The notes: generated by a model not told the origin, from the letters alone. 64,000 bases of DNA from Tistrella mobilis (GCF_041468085.1 NZ_CP121017.1:4313501-4377500), one strand, 5' to 3'. Counted from the first letter of the stretch, positions 10,471-19,465 are shown. Numbers and translations are program-made.

Positions 10471-10486
10471 CGCGAGTGATCTCCGT

Positions 10487-11566
10487 TCAGCGCGTCAGAC
10501 CGCCGGCGAGCGTCGGCAGATCGGCCGCCGCGAAGCCGTAATGCTTCAGCCAGCGCGGATCGCCCTCGAAGAAGGTGCGCAGATCCGGCACGCCGTACTT
10601 CAGCATGGCAATCCGTTCGATGCCCATGCCGAAGGCGAAGCCCTGATACTCGTTGGGGTCGATGCCGGCCATGGCCAGCACCTTGGGGTGGACCATGCCA
10701 CAGCCCAGGATCTCCAGCCAGTCGCCGTAATTGCCGATCTTGAGTTCACCGCCGCCGCGCTGGCAGCCGATATCCATCTCGGCCGACGGCTCCGTGAACG
10801 GGAAATAGCTTGGCCGGAAGCGTACGGGAAGATCATCCACCTCGAAGAAGGCCTTGGCGAACTCGATCAGGCAGCCCTTCAGATGCGCCATGGTGATGTC
10901 GCGATCGATCACCAGCCCCTCCACCTGATGGAACATCGGGGTGTGGGTCATGTCGCTGTCGCTGCGATAGGTCCGCCCCGGCGCAATGATCCGGTAGGGC
11001 GGCTTGCCCGCCTCCATGGTGCGGATCTGCACCGGCGAGGTGTGGGTGCGCAGCACCAGGTTGGCACCGTCTTCGGCCTTGCCGCGGACATAGAAGGTGT
11101 CGTGCATCTGCCGGGCAGGATGCTCCGGCGGGATGTTGAGCGCAGTGAAGTTGTAATAGTCGGTCTCGATCTGCGGACCTTCGGCCACCTGGAAGCCCAT
11201 ATCGGCGAAGATGGCGGTCAGCTCGTCGATCACCTGCGAGATCGGGTGAATCCGGCCCTGGGGCTCGGGGCGCACCGGCAGGGTGACGTCGATCCGCTCG
11301 GCCGCGAGGCGGGCATCAAGCGCCGCCGCCTTCAGCACCTCGCGGCGAGCCTCCAGTGCCGTCTGCAGCTGGTCACGGACCTGGTTCAGCGCCTGCCCGG
11401 TCGCCTTGCGCGCCTCGGGATCCAGGGCGCCCAGGCCCTTCAGCATCTCGGTGATGCGGCCCTTGCGGCCAAAGGCCTGAACGCGCACCTCTTCGAGCGC
11501 GTCGAGATCGGCGGCAGCGGCGATGCGCCCCTCGATCTCCTCCTTCAGGCTGTCGATGTCGGTCAT
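10487..11566 (-). CDS. pheS: phenylalanine-tRNA ligase alpha subunit
   Basis: A 359-residue class II synthetase subunit. An N-terminal coiled coil (residues about 1-95) precedes the catalytic core, with motif 2 in [21 protein letters not shown]-type sequence and motif 3 in [13 protein letters not shown]. It forms Phe-AMP and transfers Phe to its tRNA. The ATG at 11566 ([10 protein letters not shown]) was chosen by the usual family start; in-frame sequence upstream crosses the intergenic region. It is followed closely by pheT. A terminator after rplT separates it from the ribosomal-protein genes, so it probably has its own promoter in 11567-11721. Confidence 0.97.
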   Translation of the reverse strand: MTDIDSLKEEIEGRIAAAADLDALEEVRVQAFGRKGRITEMLKGLGALDPEARKATGQALNQVRDQLQTALEARREVLKAAALDARLAAERIDVTLPVRPEPQGRIHPISQVIDELTAIFADMGFQVAEGPQIETDYYNFTALNIPPEHPARQMHDTFYVRGKAEDGANLVLRTHTSPVQIRTMEAGKPPYRIIAPGRTYRSDSDMTHTPMFHQVEGLVIDRDITMAHLKGCLIEFAKAFFEVDDLPVRFRPSYFPFTEPSAEMDIGCQRGGGELKIGNYGDWLEILGCGMVHPKVLAMAGIDPNEYQGFAFGMGIERIAMLKYGVPDLRTFFEGDPRWLKHYGFAAADLPTLAGGLTR

Positions 11567-11721
11567 GGAGGCCTCGGGATCAGTTTGGCTCGACGGTCTT
11601 ATGCGTATCGGACGTCTGAGATTCGCCGGAGTCCGGGATTCCGACGGAGGGGCAGAATGCGCGTTCACCAGTGACGGTTCGATGACACCGCGCCCTTCCG
11701 GATAAACCTGGCTCAGAACGC

Positions 11722-11755
11722 AAAACGAGGGGTCCCGCAGGCGCGGGCCCCCTCG
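11722..11755 (-). terminator. Rho-independent terminator after rplT
   Basis: On the minus strand CGAGGGGGCCCG and CGGGACCCCTCG form a 12-bp stem with one mismatch and a 6-base loop, followed by TTTT. It ends the rpmI-rplT transcript. Confidence 0.8.
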
Positions 11756-11821
11756 CTTCGATCGGCGTCCTTCTGTGCCGGATCCGGGTCACCGGGCGTC
11801 ACCGCCCGATATCCGCGTCTC

Positions 11822-12190
11822 TCAGGCACCGGCCTTGGCGAGAGCGCTCTGCGCCTGCTCGACAAGGCTCTTAAAGGCTGCGGGCTCGTGCACGGCCAGA
11901 TCCGACAGAACCTTGCGGTCCATCTCGATGGCCGCGGCCTTCAGGCCGGCCATGAACTGGCTGTAGGTCATGCCCAGCTCGCGCGTACCAGCGTTGATGC
12001 GCTGAATCCACAGCGCGCGGAACTGGCGCTTGCGGACGCGACGGTCGCGGTAGGCATACTGCAGGTTCTTGTCGACGCGCTGCTTGGCTGCGCGGATCGT
12101 CTTGGACGAGCGGCCACGGGCGCCCTCGGCCAGCTTCAGAACCTTCTTGTGGCGCGCATGGGACGTCACGCCGCGCTTCACACGGGCCAT
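11822..12190 (-). CDS. rplT: large ribosomal subunit protein bL20
   Basis: A 122-residue basic protein starting [20 protein letters not shown], the hallmark N-terminus of L20, followed by the conserved [11 protein letters not shown] and [11 protein letters not shown] segments. L20 is an early 50S assembly protein and in enterobacteria also represses the rpmI-rplT mRNA. The order infC-rpmI-rplT is the classic one. The spacer to rpmI is 86 bases. Length and sequence are normal. Confidence 0.98.
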   Translation of the reverse strand: MARVKRGVTSHARHKKVLKLAEGARGRSSKTIRAAKQRVDKNLQYAYRDRRVRKRQFRALWIQRINAGTRELGMTYSQFMAGLKAAAIEMDRKVLSDLAVHEPAAFKSLVEQAQSALAKAGA

Positions 12191-12276
12191 CGTCTGTACT
12201 CCCGATGGAAATCATTGGAGCCGGCCGTTCAATCGGCCGGACACTGCATCTTCAGTCGTCGTCCGCCGGGAGCCGG

Positions 12277-12474
12277 TCAGGCGTAGGGCAGGAACTGCTT
12301 GACGATCTTGGCGTCGGCAGCCGTCAGGATCTGGGTCTTGCGGCTGTTGCGCTTCTGCTTCTGCGTCTTGGACGACATGCAGTGACGATGGAAGGCGCTG
12401 GCGCGGCGGACCTTGCCGCTCGCAGTCAGGCGGAACCGCTTCTTGGCGCCGCTCTTGCTCTTCAGCTTTGGCAT
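12277..12474 (-). CDS. rpmI: large ribosomal subunit protein bL35
   Basis: A 65-residue very basic protein beginning MPKLKSKSGAKKRFRLTASG and carrying the usual RHCMSSKTQKQKR centre. The ATG at 12474 has GGAG eight bases upstream. It lies between infC and rplT as in most bacteria. A hairpin with a short T-run sits in the 268-base gap between infC and this gene, so its expression relative to infC may be set by partial termination. Confidence 0.97.
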   Translation of the reverse strand: MPKLKSKSGAKKRFRLTASGKVRRASAFHRHCMSSKTQKQKRNSRKTQILTAADAKIVKQFLPYA

Positions 12475-12674
12475 TTTGCTCTCCGTCTGTTCAGGTCGCA
12501 CCACCAGTCGCCGCCAGCGGCAGCACAGGACGATGCGGAGCATCCACGGCGGACGGGCATGCCAGAGGCCACGGCCACCATGTCGCGCGGAGCGGTCACC
12601 CGTTCCGGCGTTTCGAAGCCGGCTTTATAGCGATGCTGCCTGCACTTGGCAAGTGCAGGACGCACGCCATCACT

Positions 12675-12706
12675 CAAAAGGCAGCCGGGATCCTGCGGGT
12701 CCCGGC
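12675..12706 (-). terminator. hairpin between infC and rpmI, weak terminator or attenuator
   Basis: On the minus strand GCCGGGA and TCCCGGC form a 7-bp stem with a 9-base loop, then TGCC and TTTT. The stem is short and the T-run is displaced by four bases, so partial read-through is expected. Confidence 0.5.
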
Positions 12707-12742
12707 GCCCATCGCGAGCCGGCAGGCACGAGACCGGTCAGC

Positions 12743-13336
12743 TCATGCCTTTTCGGCGGCCTTGTCCGCACCTTCGGCCTTCTCGCCCGGCTGGACGAGC
12801 GGTGCAAGCACCATGGTCATCTGACGACCTTCCAGAGTCGGGCGCTGCTCGACCTTGCCCAGTTCGGCAAGATCACCCGAAACCCGCATCAGGACGCGCA
12901 TGCCCAGATCCTGGTGCGTCACTTCACGACCGCGGAAGCGCATGGTGATCTTCACCTTGTCGCCTTCGGTCAGGAACTTGACGGCATGCTTCATCTTGAC
13001 GTTGTAGTCGTTGTCGTCGATGTTCGGCCGGAACTTGAGTTCCTTGATCTCGATCGTCTTGTGCTTCTTCCGGGCCTCCTGGGCCTTCTTCTGCGACTCG
13101 TACTTGAACTTGCCGTAGTCGAGAAGCTTGCACACCGGCGGCTCGGCCTGAGCCGCGACTTCAACCAGGTCGAGCCCGGCATCGGCAGCGCGGTTCAGGG
13201 CGTCGTCCCGGGAGACGATACCGATCATGTTGCCGTCGGCGTCGATCAGACGCACCTGCGGCACGCGGATGGCTTCATTGATGCGATGGGCGTCGCGATT
13301 CGCGTTCGGCGCCACCGGCATTGGTCTTCTAGCGAT
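12743..13336 (-). CDS. infC: translation initiation factor IF-3, probable AUC start
   Basis: A 197-residue IF-3 with the N-domain (RINEAIRVPQVRLID, GIVSRDDAL, PPVCKLLDYGK) and the C-domain (IKELKFRPNIDDNDY, KVKITMRFRGRE, EGRQMTMVLAP). IF-3 binds the 30S subunit and rejects non-canonical start codons. I place the start at an ATC (13336-13334) because AAAGGGGA ends six bases upstream of it. The first ATG (13321) lies five codons later and is 21 bases from that site. AUU/AUC-type starts on infC are known and let IF-3 limit its own synthesis. The next upstream reading-frame sequence looks non-coding. Confidence 0.93.
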   Translation of the reverse strand: MARRPMPVAPNANRDAHRINEAIRVPQVRLIDADGNMIGIVSRDDALNRAADAGLDLVEVAAQAEPPVCKLLDYGKFKYESQKKAQEARKKHKTIEIKELKFRPNIDDNDYNVKMKHAVKFLTEGDKVKITMRFRGREVTHQDLGMRVLMRVSGDLAELGKVEQRPTLEGRQMTMVLAPLVQPGEKAEGADKAAEKA

Positions 13337-13485
13337 GGTCAGTCCCCTTTCGATTGCCGACCGGAAACCCGCACCCTGCGGGCCGGGCCAGGAAACCCGC
13401 CACGGGCCACGATACCGGCGGGAAAAACCGGATATGGTGACGACAGGCTGATTCTTGAACCGGGCGACAGGGCATGAAGCGGGGT

Positions 13486-13505
13486 CGACGCGCACATGCG
13501 CGTCG
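13486..13505. repeat. 20-base palindrome in the infC leader
   Basis: CGACGCGCA and TGCGCGTCG are perfect inverted arms with a two-base centre (CA). The element lies just downstream of the predicted infC promoter and about 150 bases before the start codon. It could be a protein-binding dyad or an RNA hairpin with a four-base loop. Confidence 0.5.
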
Positions 13506-13518
13506 CCGATATGACAGA

Positions 13519-13546
13519 AGGATAGTCACGGTCCGGAGCCGCGCAA
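13519..13546 (-). promoter_or_regulatory. predicted sigma-70 promoter of infC
   Basis: On the minus strand TTGCGC (13546-13541) and TATCCT (13524-13519) are 16 bases apart. A transcript from here would have a leader of about 175 bases before infC. Confidence 0.35.
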
Positions 13547-13575
13547 GTCTTTCTTGAACGGCGACTTAGCCGCGG

Positions 13576-14547
13576 TCACGTCTCCAGCAGCCGGCGGATC
13601 GCGGTCGCGACCTCTCCGACCGACAGATCGGCCAGCCGATCCGACCGCAGCCAGGACGCGCGCGGCCCGCGGGGCCGGGTCAGTTGCGGATCGCTCTCCT
13701 TCGAGAAGAGGCTGAGCGACGGGCAGCCGACCGCGGCGATCAGGTGCATCGGCCCGGTGTCATTGCCCACCGCAATCGCCGCGCGCCGGGCCAGGCTTGC
13801 GATATCGGCAAAACTGGTGCGCCCCTGCAAAGACACGGCTCGCGGCTCGGCGGCGACCACCGCACCGATCGCTTCGGCTTCGGCATTCGTGCCGATCAGG
13901 ATCGGCCTGATGCCCTGATCGGCGAGCAGACCTGCCGTCTCGGCATACTTCTCAGCGGGCCAGCGTTTGCCGGGGCGATGCACTGCACCGCCCGGCACCA
14001 GAAGGCCGAACCGCGCCGGCAGGTCGAAGCCGGACAGATCGGCCTTCAGAAAGCTGAGGTCGGGCGCCGGTACCCGCTTGATCCCGGCCATGACCAGCTG
14101 TTCGGCCTGGCGCTCCAGCGTGTGCATGTGGTCGCGCTGCGGGTTGGCATGCGGCAGCGCGCATCCGGGGGCAATACCGGACCAGAGCGGCCGCGGCCGG
14201 TCGAAGAGCCTGAAATAGCTGCTGCTGCGATCGCTGGTCTGGAGATCGTAAACCCGCTCGAAGCCTTCCGCGTTCAGTCGGCGGCGCATGTCTCGGACTT
14301 TGCCGAACTGCCAGGCCTTGGGTCGCTCGTCGATCCAGATCTCGTCGAACAGCCCGCTCTGTTCCAGCAGCCCGGCATAGGGCTTCGTGGTCAACAGGGT
14401 GATACGGCCCTCCGGATGGGCCAGGCGGATCGCCTTCATCGGCCCGAGCGCCAGGATTACGTCGCCGAACGCAGAATGCTTGATCACCAGCACGCGGGCC
14501 CGTGGATCGGGCACCGGCGGCACGATGATTTTCTGTACCGTCTTCAT
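13576..14547 (-). CDS. glycosyltransferase family 9 (heptosyltransferase-like)
   Basis: A 323-residue GT9 protein with a GT-B fold. The N-terminal Rossmann half has VLVIKHSAFGDVILALGPM, the signature for ADP-heptose:LPS heptosyltransferases, and the C-terminal half has GNDTGPMHLIAAVGCPSL for the sugar nucleotide. It should add a heptose or related sugar to the lipopolysaccharide core on the cytoplasmic face of the inner membrane. Its ATG overlaps the stop of the upstream glycosyltransferase by four bases (ATGA), so the pair is an operon. The exact acceptor cannot be told from sequence. Confidence 0.9.
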   Translation of the reverse strand: MKTVQKIIVPPVPDPRARVLVIKHSAFGDVILALGPMKAIRLAHPEGRITLLTTKPYAGLLEQSGLFDEIWIDERPKAWQFGKVRDMRRRLNAEGFERVYDLQTSDRSSSYFRLFDRPRPLWSGIAPGCALPHANPQRDHMHTLERQAEQLVMAGIKRVPAPDLSFLKADLSGFDLPARFGLLVPGGAVHRPGKRWPAEKYAETAGLLADQGIRPILIGTNAEAEAIGAVVAAEPRAVSLQGRTSFADIASLARRAAIAVGNDTGPMHLIAAVGCPSLSLFSKESDPQLTRPRGPRASWLRSDRLADLSVGEVATAIRRLLET

Positions 14548-15710
14548 GCCGGCCGTCTCCGGGCCAGCGCCTCTTCGTAGACCGCAAGCGTCGACGCCTG
14601 CATCCGGGCAAGGGTGAAGCGGCCGTCGACCTGGGCAATCATCGCCCGTGCCGCCGCGGCCCGCGTCTTCGGATCCATGCCGAGCGCCAGCCCCAGCGCC
14701 CGCGCCAGCGCGCCGGCATCCCCCGGCGGCACCAGCATGCCACCGACATTCGTGTCCACGGTCTCACGCGCCCCGCCATGGTCCGTGGCGATGATCCAGC
14801 GACCCATCGCCTGGGCCTCCACCGGCACCCGGCCGAAGGCCTCGGGCTCCGTCGCCGGTGACACCACCACATCGGCAAGCATGTAGGCAGCCGGCATGTC
14901 GCGCTCGGCTTCGGCGATACCCGCCACATCCTCCAGCCCGCGATCGCGGATCGCCTGCTCGATTTCCGATCGGTAGCTTTCGGTGCCGGGAGCAGCCCCG
15001 ACCATCACGCATTGCAGATCGCGCCGCCCCAGTTCTGCCAGCGCATCGAGCAGCACCATATGCCCTTTCCAGCGGCTGAGCCGGCCGGGCATCAGGATCA
15101 GCGCCCGGCTTTCATCCAGCCGCCAGCGGCGGGCGAGTGCGATGATCCGGTCGGCCGAGACCGCTGCCGGATGGAATTTCGAGACATCCACCCCGCGCGG
15201 GATGGTCCGGATCACGGCCGGATCGACGCCATAGACCGTCTGCAGATGGTCGGCGATGAAGTCCGAGATGGCGATCAGCGGTCGGCCGCGGGTCATTACC
15301 GCGTTGTAGCGGCGCTTCAGCCAGCTGCCGTGACCATAGGTGCCGTGAAAGGTCGTCACGAAGGGAGTGCCGGTGCGCTCCGCCGCCATGAAGGCGCTCC
15401 AGGCCGGTGCGCGAGAGCGGGCGTGGACCAGATCGACCCCCTCCTCCCGGATCAGATCGGCGAGCCGCCCGGCATTGGCGCGGATCGCCCAGGGGCGCTT
15501 CGTCGCCAGCGGCAGGGTGACATGCCGCCCGCCCAGCCGCTCCAGCTCCACCGCCAGCGGCCCCCCTTCGGAGGCGACGATTGCCCGCCAGCCGGCCGCG
15601 ATCAGGCCGGCCGCGATATCGACGGTCCCGCGCTCGACACCGCCCGGCCCCAGCGCCGGGAGCACCTGGAGGACGGTGCGCGGCCGGGTGGTCGAAGCGG
15701 GGAGCGTCAC
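14544..15710 (-). CDS. glycosyltransferase family 4
   Basis: A GT-B glycosyltransferase of about 388 residues. The N-terminal part has VLQVLPALGPGGVERGTVDIA (acceptor side). The C-terminal part has PGRLSRWKGH and the E-x7-E donor motif in TEPEAFGRVPVEAQAMG. It probably transfers a sugar during lipopolysaccharide or polysaccharide assembly together with the overlapping GT9 gene. The start is uncertain: I use the GTG at 15710, just before the conserved region, but the frame is open to 15827 and no convincing Shine-Dalgarno supports either site. Confidence 0.88.
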   Translation of the reverse strand: MTLPASTTRPRTVLQVLPALGPGGVERGTVDIAAGLIAAGWRAIVASEGGPLAVELERLGGRHVTLPLATKRPWAIRANAGRLADLIREEGVDLVHARSRAPAWSAFMAAERTGTPFVTTFHGTYGHGSWLKRRYNAVMTRGRPLIAISDFIADHLQTVYGVDPAVIRTIPRGVDVSKFHPAAVSADRIIALARRWRLDESRALILMPGRLSRWKGHMVLLDALAELGRRDLQCVMVGAAPGTESYRSEIEQAIRDRGLEDVAGIAEAERDMPAAYMLADVVVSPATEPEAFGRVPVEAQAMGRWIIATDHGGARETVDTNVGGMLVPPGDAGALARALGLALGMDPKTRAAAARAMIAQVDGRFTLARMQASTLAVYEEALARRRPA

Positions 15711-15964
15711 AGGACCGTCGTTTGGGTCATGGGCGGGCTTGCTGCTAATATCGTCCGATTGCACCGGGTTCAGGGCTCCATGCGGGCGAGGACACGGCTG
15801 GCCCGGCCCCCGGCCGGATCCGCCCACAGACTACACGAGCGACCTTTCGGGCAGAAGTCCGGGCTGCCAGGCCCCGAAATGGTCACCGGTCTGGCTGTCA
15901 TGCATCCGGCCCGTCACCCCGGTTTCGTCCACATCCAACCCCCATCCCCCAAATGGAGGATCGC

Positions 15965-16783
15965 GTGTCCACCCCCACCTCTTCCGCCGATGCCGCCCAT
16001 CCCGCCGGTTCCGATACCGGTCGCATCGACCGCGGCGACGGCGTGTATCTGGCCTATCATCGCCACCTGCCCAAGCTCTGGGCACCGGGGCCAGGCGTCG
16101 TGTTCCTGGGCGGTTTCCGATCGGACATGACCGGCACCAAAGCCATGGCGCTCGACGGGTTCTGCGCCCGCACCGGCCGGCCCTATCTGCGCTTCGACTA
16201 TTCCGGTCACGGCGCCTCGGACGGCGCCTTCGAAGACGGCTGCATCGGTCGCTGGGTCGAGGACGCGCTGGTGATGATCGACCGGCTGACCGACGGGCCG
16301 CTGGTTCTGGTCGGCTCCAGCATGGGCGGCTGGATCATGCTGCGCGTTGCCCTGGCCCGCCCGGATCGGGTGAAGGGCATGATCGGCATCGCCGCAGCTC
16401 CGGATTTCACTGAAAAGCTGATGTGGCCCGACATGACGGCCAGCCAGCAGGAGACGCTGCTCCGTGACGGTCGCCTGGAGATCCCGTCGGAATACGACCC
16501 GGAACCTACGGTGATCACCCGTCGGCTGATCGAAGAAGGGCGCGACAATCTGGTACTCGACGGCCCGATCCCCTTCGACGGGCCGGTACGCCTGCTTCAT
16601 GGTCTGGAAGACCCCGACGTGCCCTGGCGGCTGTCGCTGGAAACCGCCGCGGCACTGACCACCACCGATCTCCGGATCGAACTGGTCAAGGGCGGTGATC
16701 ACCGGCTCTCGACGCCGTCCGACATCGCCATGCTGACCCGCACCCTCGACGAGGTGTGCCGGCTGGTGGTCGAAGCGGATTGA
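15965..16783 (+). CDS. alpha/beta hydrolase (ABHD10-like esterase/thioesterase)
   Basis: A 272-residue alpha/beta hydrolase. The nucleophile elbow is GSSMGG. The likely acid is in LEDPDVPW and the histidine in GGDHRLS. RFDYSGHGASDG precedes the elbow as in the ABHD10 group, whose members cleave acyl-glucuronide or thioester bonds. I choose a GTG at 15965 because GGAGG lies five bases upstream; the ATG at 15953 overlaps that site. The gene stands alone on the plus strand between the glycosyltransferases and the ABC-F gene. The substrate is unknown. Confidence 0.85.
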   Translation: MSTPTSSADAAHPAGSDTGRIDRGDGVYLAYHRHLPKLWAPGPGVVFLGGFRSDMTGTKAMALDGFCARTGRPYLRFDYSGHGASDGAFEDGCIGRWVEDALVMIDRLTDGPLVLVGSSMGGWIMLRVALARPDRVKGMIGIAAAPDFTEKLMWPDMTASQQETLLRDGRLEIPSEYDPEPTVITRRLIEEGRDNLVLDGPIPFDGPVRLLHGLEDPDVPWRLSLETAAALTTTDLRIELVKGGDHRLSTPSDIAMLTRTLDEVCRLVVEAD

Positions 16784-16856
16784 TCCGGGGCCACGGCTCC
16801 CTACATATCAAGAACCTTCAACCCGCCGCAGCTTTCGGGAGTGCCCTGCCGATGAT

Positions 16857-16897
16857 CGGAACGACGACCGACCGCCTCACCCCGTGTCGTCGTTCCG
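16857..16897 (+). promoter_or_regulatory. 12-bp hairpin in the ABC-F leader
   Basis: CGGAACGACGAC (16857-16868) and GTCGTCGTTCCG (16886-16897) are perfect inverted arms with a 17-base loop. The stem ends four bases before the GAAGG ribosome site of the ABC-F gene. No T-run follows, so it is unlikely to be a terminator. A possible 41-codon upstream ORF (ATG at 16852) runs through it. Confidence 0.5.
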
Positions 16898-16912
16898 TTC
16901 CGAAGGCTCTCC

Positions 16913-18493
16913 ATGCCATCCACCTCCGTGCTCCTCAGCCTCCGCGGCATTGCCGCGATCGATCCGCTGGGGCGTGAGCTTTTTTCAGGGCTCGATCTCG
17001 ATCTGGGCCAGGAAACCCTTGGTCTCGTCGGTCGCAACGGCAGTGGCAAATCGACCCTGCTCCGGATCATCAGAGGCGATGCCTCTCCCGCAGCCGGTCG
17101 GATCGTCCGACCGGCCGACTGCCTGCTGCTCGACCAGACGGCAGGCACGCCGACAGATCGGACCGTTGCCGATCTGATCGGCCAGAGAGCCGCACTCGAC
17201 CTCATCGACCGGGCCCTGGCGGGGCACGTTGACGCCCGCGATGCAGCCCGCGTCGACTGGGGCCTTGAAGCCCGGATCGCCGCAGTGCTGAGCCGGATGG
17301 GCCTCGCAGGCCTGGACCTCCGCCGGCCCGCCGCCACCCTCAGCGGTGGCGAACGCGCCCGGCTGCGGCTTGCAGGCGCAATCCTGGCCGAACCGGATCT
17401 GCTGCTGCTGGACGAACCGACCAACCATCTGGACGAGAGCGGGCGACAGGCGGTCGTCTCTCTCATCGCAGACTGGACGCGCGGGCTGATCATCGCGTCT
17501 CATGACCGGGACCTGTTGCGCGGCCTGCCGCGCATTCTGGAACTGGCGCCCGGCCGGGTCTTCCACCACACAGGCGGCGGCGAGGCCTGGCTTGCCGCGC
17601 GCGCGGCCCGGGAAGCCGCGGCCCTTGCCGCCATGGCTGCCGCCCGGGATCAGATGAGCCGGACCAAGCGCGAGGCCTCTGCAGCGACCGCGCGCCAGGA
17701 TCGCCGCGATGCCACCGGCCGCCGGCATCGCGGCCGCGGGGACATGCCGAAGATCCTGCTCGATGCCCGACAGGATCGGGCGGAGCGCAGCCGGGGCCGC
17801 GGGAACCGGCTTGCAGCCAGGCGTCTGGAGACGGCAGCAGGCGAGCTGACGGCCGCCCGCGCCGCGCTCGACCTGACCGGCCGGCCGGCTTTCTCCCTGC
17901 CCGCAACAGGTCTCGCCCGTGGGCGGGAGCTGCTCGATATGCGCGATGTCGTGACGGCGGCCGGTATTTCCCTGCCCGATCTCAACGTCACGGGGCCGGA
18001 GCGGATCGCGATCACGGGGCCGAACGGCGCCGGCAAGACGTCGCTGCTCAGGATCGCCGCCGGGCTGGACCTGCCCCGCAGCGGTTCGGTCCGGCGCCCC
18101 GGCCGGATCGCCCTGCTCGACCAGCATGCGGACCTGCTCGACCCGGCGCTCAGCCTGCTCGACAATCTGCGGCGCCATGCGCCTGATGCCGGAGAGGAAG
18201 CCTTGCGCGCAATCCTTGCACGCTTCCTGTTCCGCGGTGACGCCGCATTGCGGCAGACGGCCATGCTGAGCGGCGGCGAGCGGGTGCGGGTCGCTCTCGC
18301 CTGCCTGCTCGGCCAGGCGGAACCGCCAGAGCTGCTGCTGCTCGACGAGCCCACCAATCACCTGGACCTGGAGGCGACCGAGACGGTGGAGACCGCACTT
18401 GCCGCCTGGGACGGCGCCCTGGTCCTGGTCAGCCACGACCCGATACTGCTCGCCCGTCTGGGCATCGGGCGGCATCTGCGGCTTCCCGCCTGA
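16913..18493 (+). CDS. ABC-F family ATPase (ribosome-associated)
   Basis: A 526-residue protein with two ABC domains and no membrane segment. Domain 1 has GRNGSGKST, LSGGERARLRLA and LLLLDEPTNHLD. Domain 2 has [21 protein letters not shown] and LLLLDEPTNHLD. The linker between them (residues about 220-340) is Arg/Ala-rich and helical, as expected for the P-site tRNA interaction motif. ABC-F proteins act on the ribosome, either rescuing stalls (Uup/EttA/YheS type) or protecting against antibiotics. Which applies is not clear. GAAGG lies six bases before the ATG, and a strong hairpin lies just upstream of that. Confidence 0.9.
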   Translation: MPSTSVLLSLRGIAAIDPLGRELFSGLDLDLGQETLGLVGRNGSGKSTLLRIIRGDASPAAGRIVRPADCLLLDQTAGTPTDRTVADLIGQRAALDLIDRALAGHVDARDAARVDWGLEARIAAVLSRMGLAGLDLRRPAATLSGGERARLRLAGAILAEPDLLLLDEPTNHLDESGRQAVVSLIADWTRGLIIASHDRDLLRGLPRILELAPGRVFHHTGGGEAWLAARAAREAAALAAMAAARDQMSRTKREASAATARQDRRDATGRRHRGRGDMPKILLDARQDRAERSRGRGNRLAARRLETAAGELTAARAALDLTGRPAFSLPATGLARGRELLDMRDVVTAAGISLPDLNVTGPERIAITGPNGAGKTSLLRIAAGLDLPRSGSVRRPGRIALLDQHADLLDPALSLLDNLRRHAPDAGEEALRAILARFLFRGDAALRQTAMLSGGERVRVALACLLGQAEPPELLLLDEPTNHLDLEATETVETALAAWDGALVLVSHDPILLARLGIGRHLRLPA

Positions 18494-18499
18494 CCGCCG

Positions 18500-19465
18500 C
18501 TACCGGCTCGCCGCTTCCGCCGCAAGCTGGGCCGCCAGCCCGTCCCGGTAGGTGCGGTATTTCAGCCGCACGCCCAGCTCGTCACGGATCCGGTTGTTGC
18601 GCACCCGCTTGTTGTCGGCATAGAAGCTGCGCGCCATCGGGCTGAGATCGGCCTCCTCGAACGGCACTTCCGGCGGCGGCGCCACCCCCAGCAGCTCGCA
18701 GGCATGCAGGATCACGTCCTGGGGTGGGGCGGCTTCGTCGTCGCAGAGGTTGTAGGCGCGCCCCGGCGCGGGGTGGGCAAGGGAGGCGGCCAGCACGGCT
18801 GCAATATCGTCGACATGTATGCGCGAGAAGACCTGACCCGGCTTCACCACGCGGTGCGCCCGCCCGGCACGGACCGTATCGAGCGCCGAACGGCCAGGGC
18901 CGTAGATGCCCGCCAGCCGAAAGAGATGGGCAGGTGCCTCGGGCGCCAGCGCCGACCAGGCCTGCTCCGCCGCGACCCGGCGGCCGCCCCGGCCGGTGGC
19001 AGCAATGGTGGGCGTGGTCTCGTCGACCCAGCCGCCGCCGTGATCGCCATAGACCCCGGTCGTCGACAGATAACCGATCCAGGGCGCCCGCCCTCGTGCG
19101 GCACCTGCTGCTGCCGCGGCGGCGATATCCGCCCCGTGAACGCGGATCACCACATCCCCTTCGGCGTCGGGCCCGACCGAGGACAGGATCGCCACCGCCC
19201 GTCCCAGATCCGCGAGACCTGCGGCGCCCATGGGGCCGCTGCCGTCGAACAGATATGCGGCGATCCCCTCGGCCGCCAGCTGGTCGCGCTTTCCGGCACT
19301 CCGGCAGGTACCGGCAACCCGGCCCCCCGCGGCCATCCAGGCCTGCGCCAGCGCCCGGGCCGAAAAGCCGAGGCCGAAGCAGAACAGCAGGCGCCCGTCG
19401 CCCGCCACGGGGCGAAGCAGGGCAACGGGATCCGTCGGCCCCTGATCAGTCGACTGGTCGGTCAT
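18500..19465 (-). CDS. NAD(P)-dependent SDR/epimerase-like protein
   Basis: A 321-residue extended-SDR-like protein with a Rossmann start FCFGLGFSARALAQAW. This replaces the usual GxxGxxG with GLGFSA, as in the YeeZ group. YLSTTGVYGDHGG holds the active-site region, and FSRIHVDDIAAVL follows. The substrate is unknown. Its ATG overlaps the queG stop by four bases, so it is the last gene of a gst-queG-SDR operon, an arrangement I recall from other alphaproteobacteria. No link to queuosine synthesis has to be assumed. Confidence 0.85.
   Translation of the reverse strand: MTDQSTDQGPTDPVALLRPVAGDGRLLFCFGLGFSARALAQAWMAAGGRVAGTCRSAGKRDQLAAEGIAAYLFDGSGPMGAAGLADLGRAVAILSSVGPDAEGDVVIRVHGADIAAAAAAGAARGRAPWIGYLSTTGVYGDHGGGWVDETTPTIAATGRGGRRVAAEQAWSALAPEAPAHLFRLAGIYGPGRSALDTVRAGRAHRVVKPGQVFSRIHVDDIAAVLAASLAHPAPGRAYNLCDDEAAPPQDVILHACELLGVAPPPEVPFEEADLSPMARSFYADNKRVRNNRIRDELGVRLKYRTYRDGLAAQLAAEAASR

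Noticed and set aside
7963-10479. 838-codon open frame opposite pheT
   Set aside because: Composition rich in His, Arg, Gln and Asp is typical of an antisense shadow of a GC-rich gene; pheT is clear.
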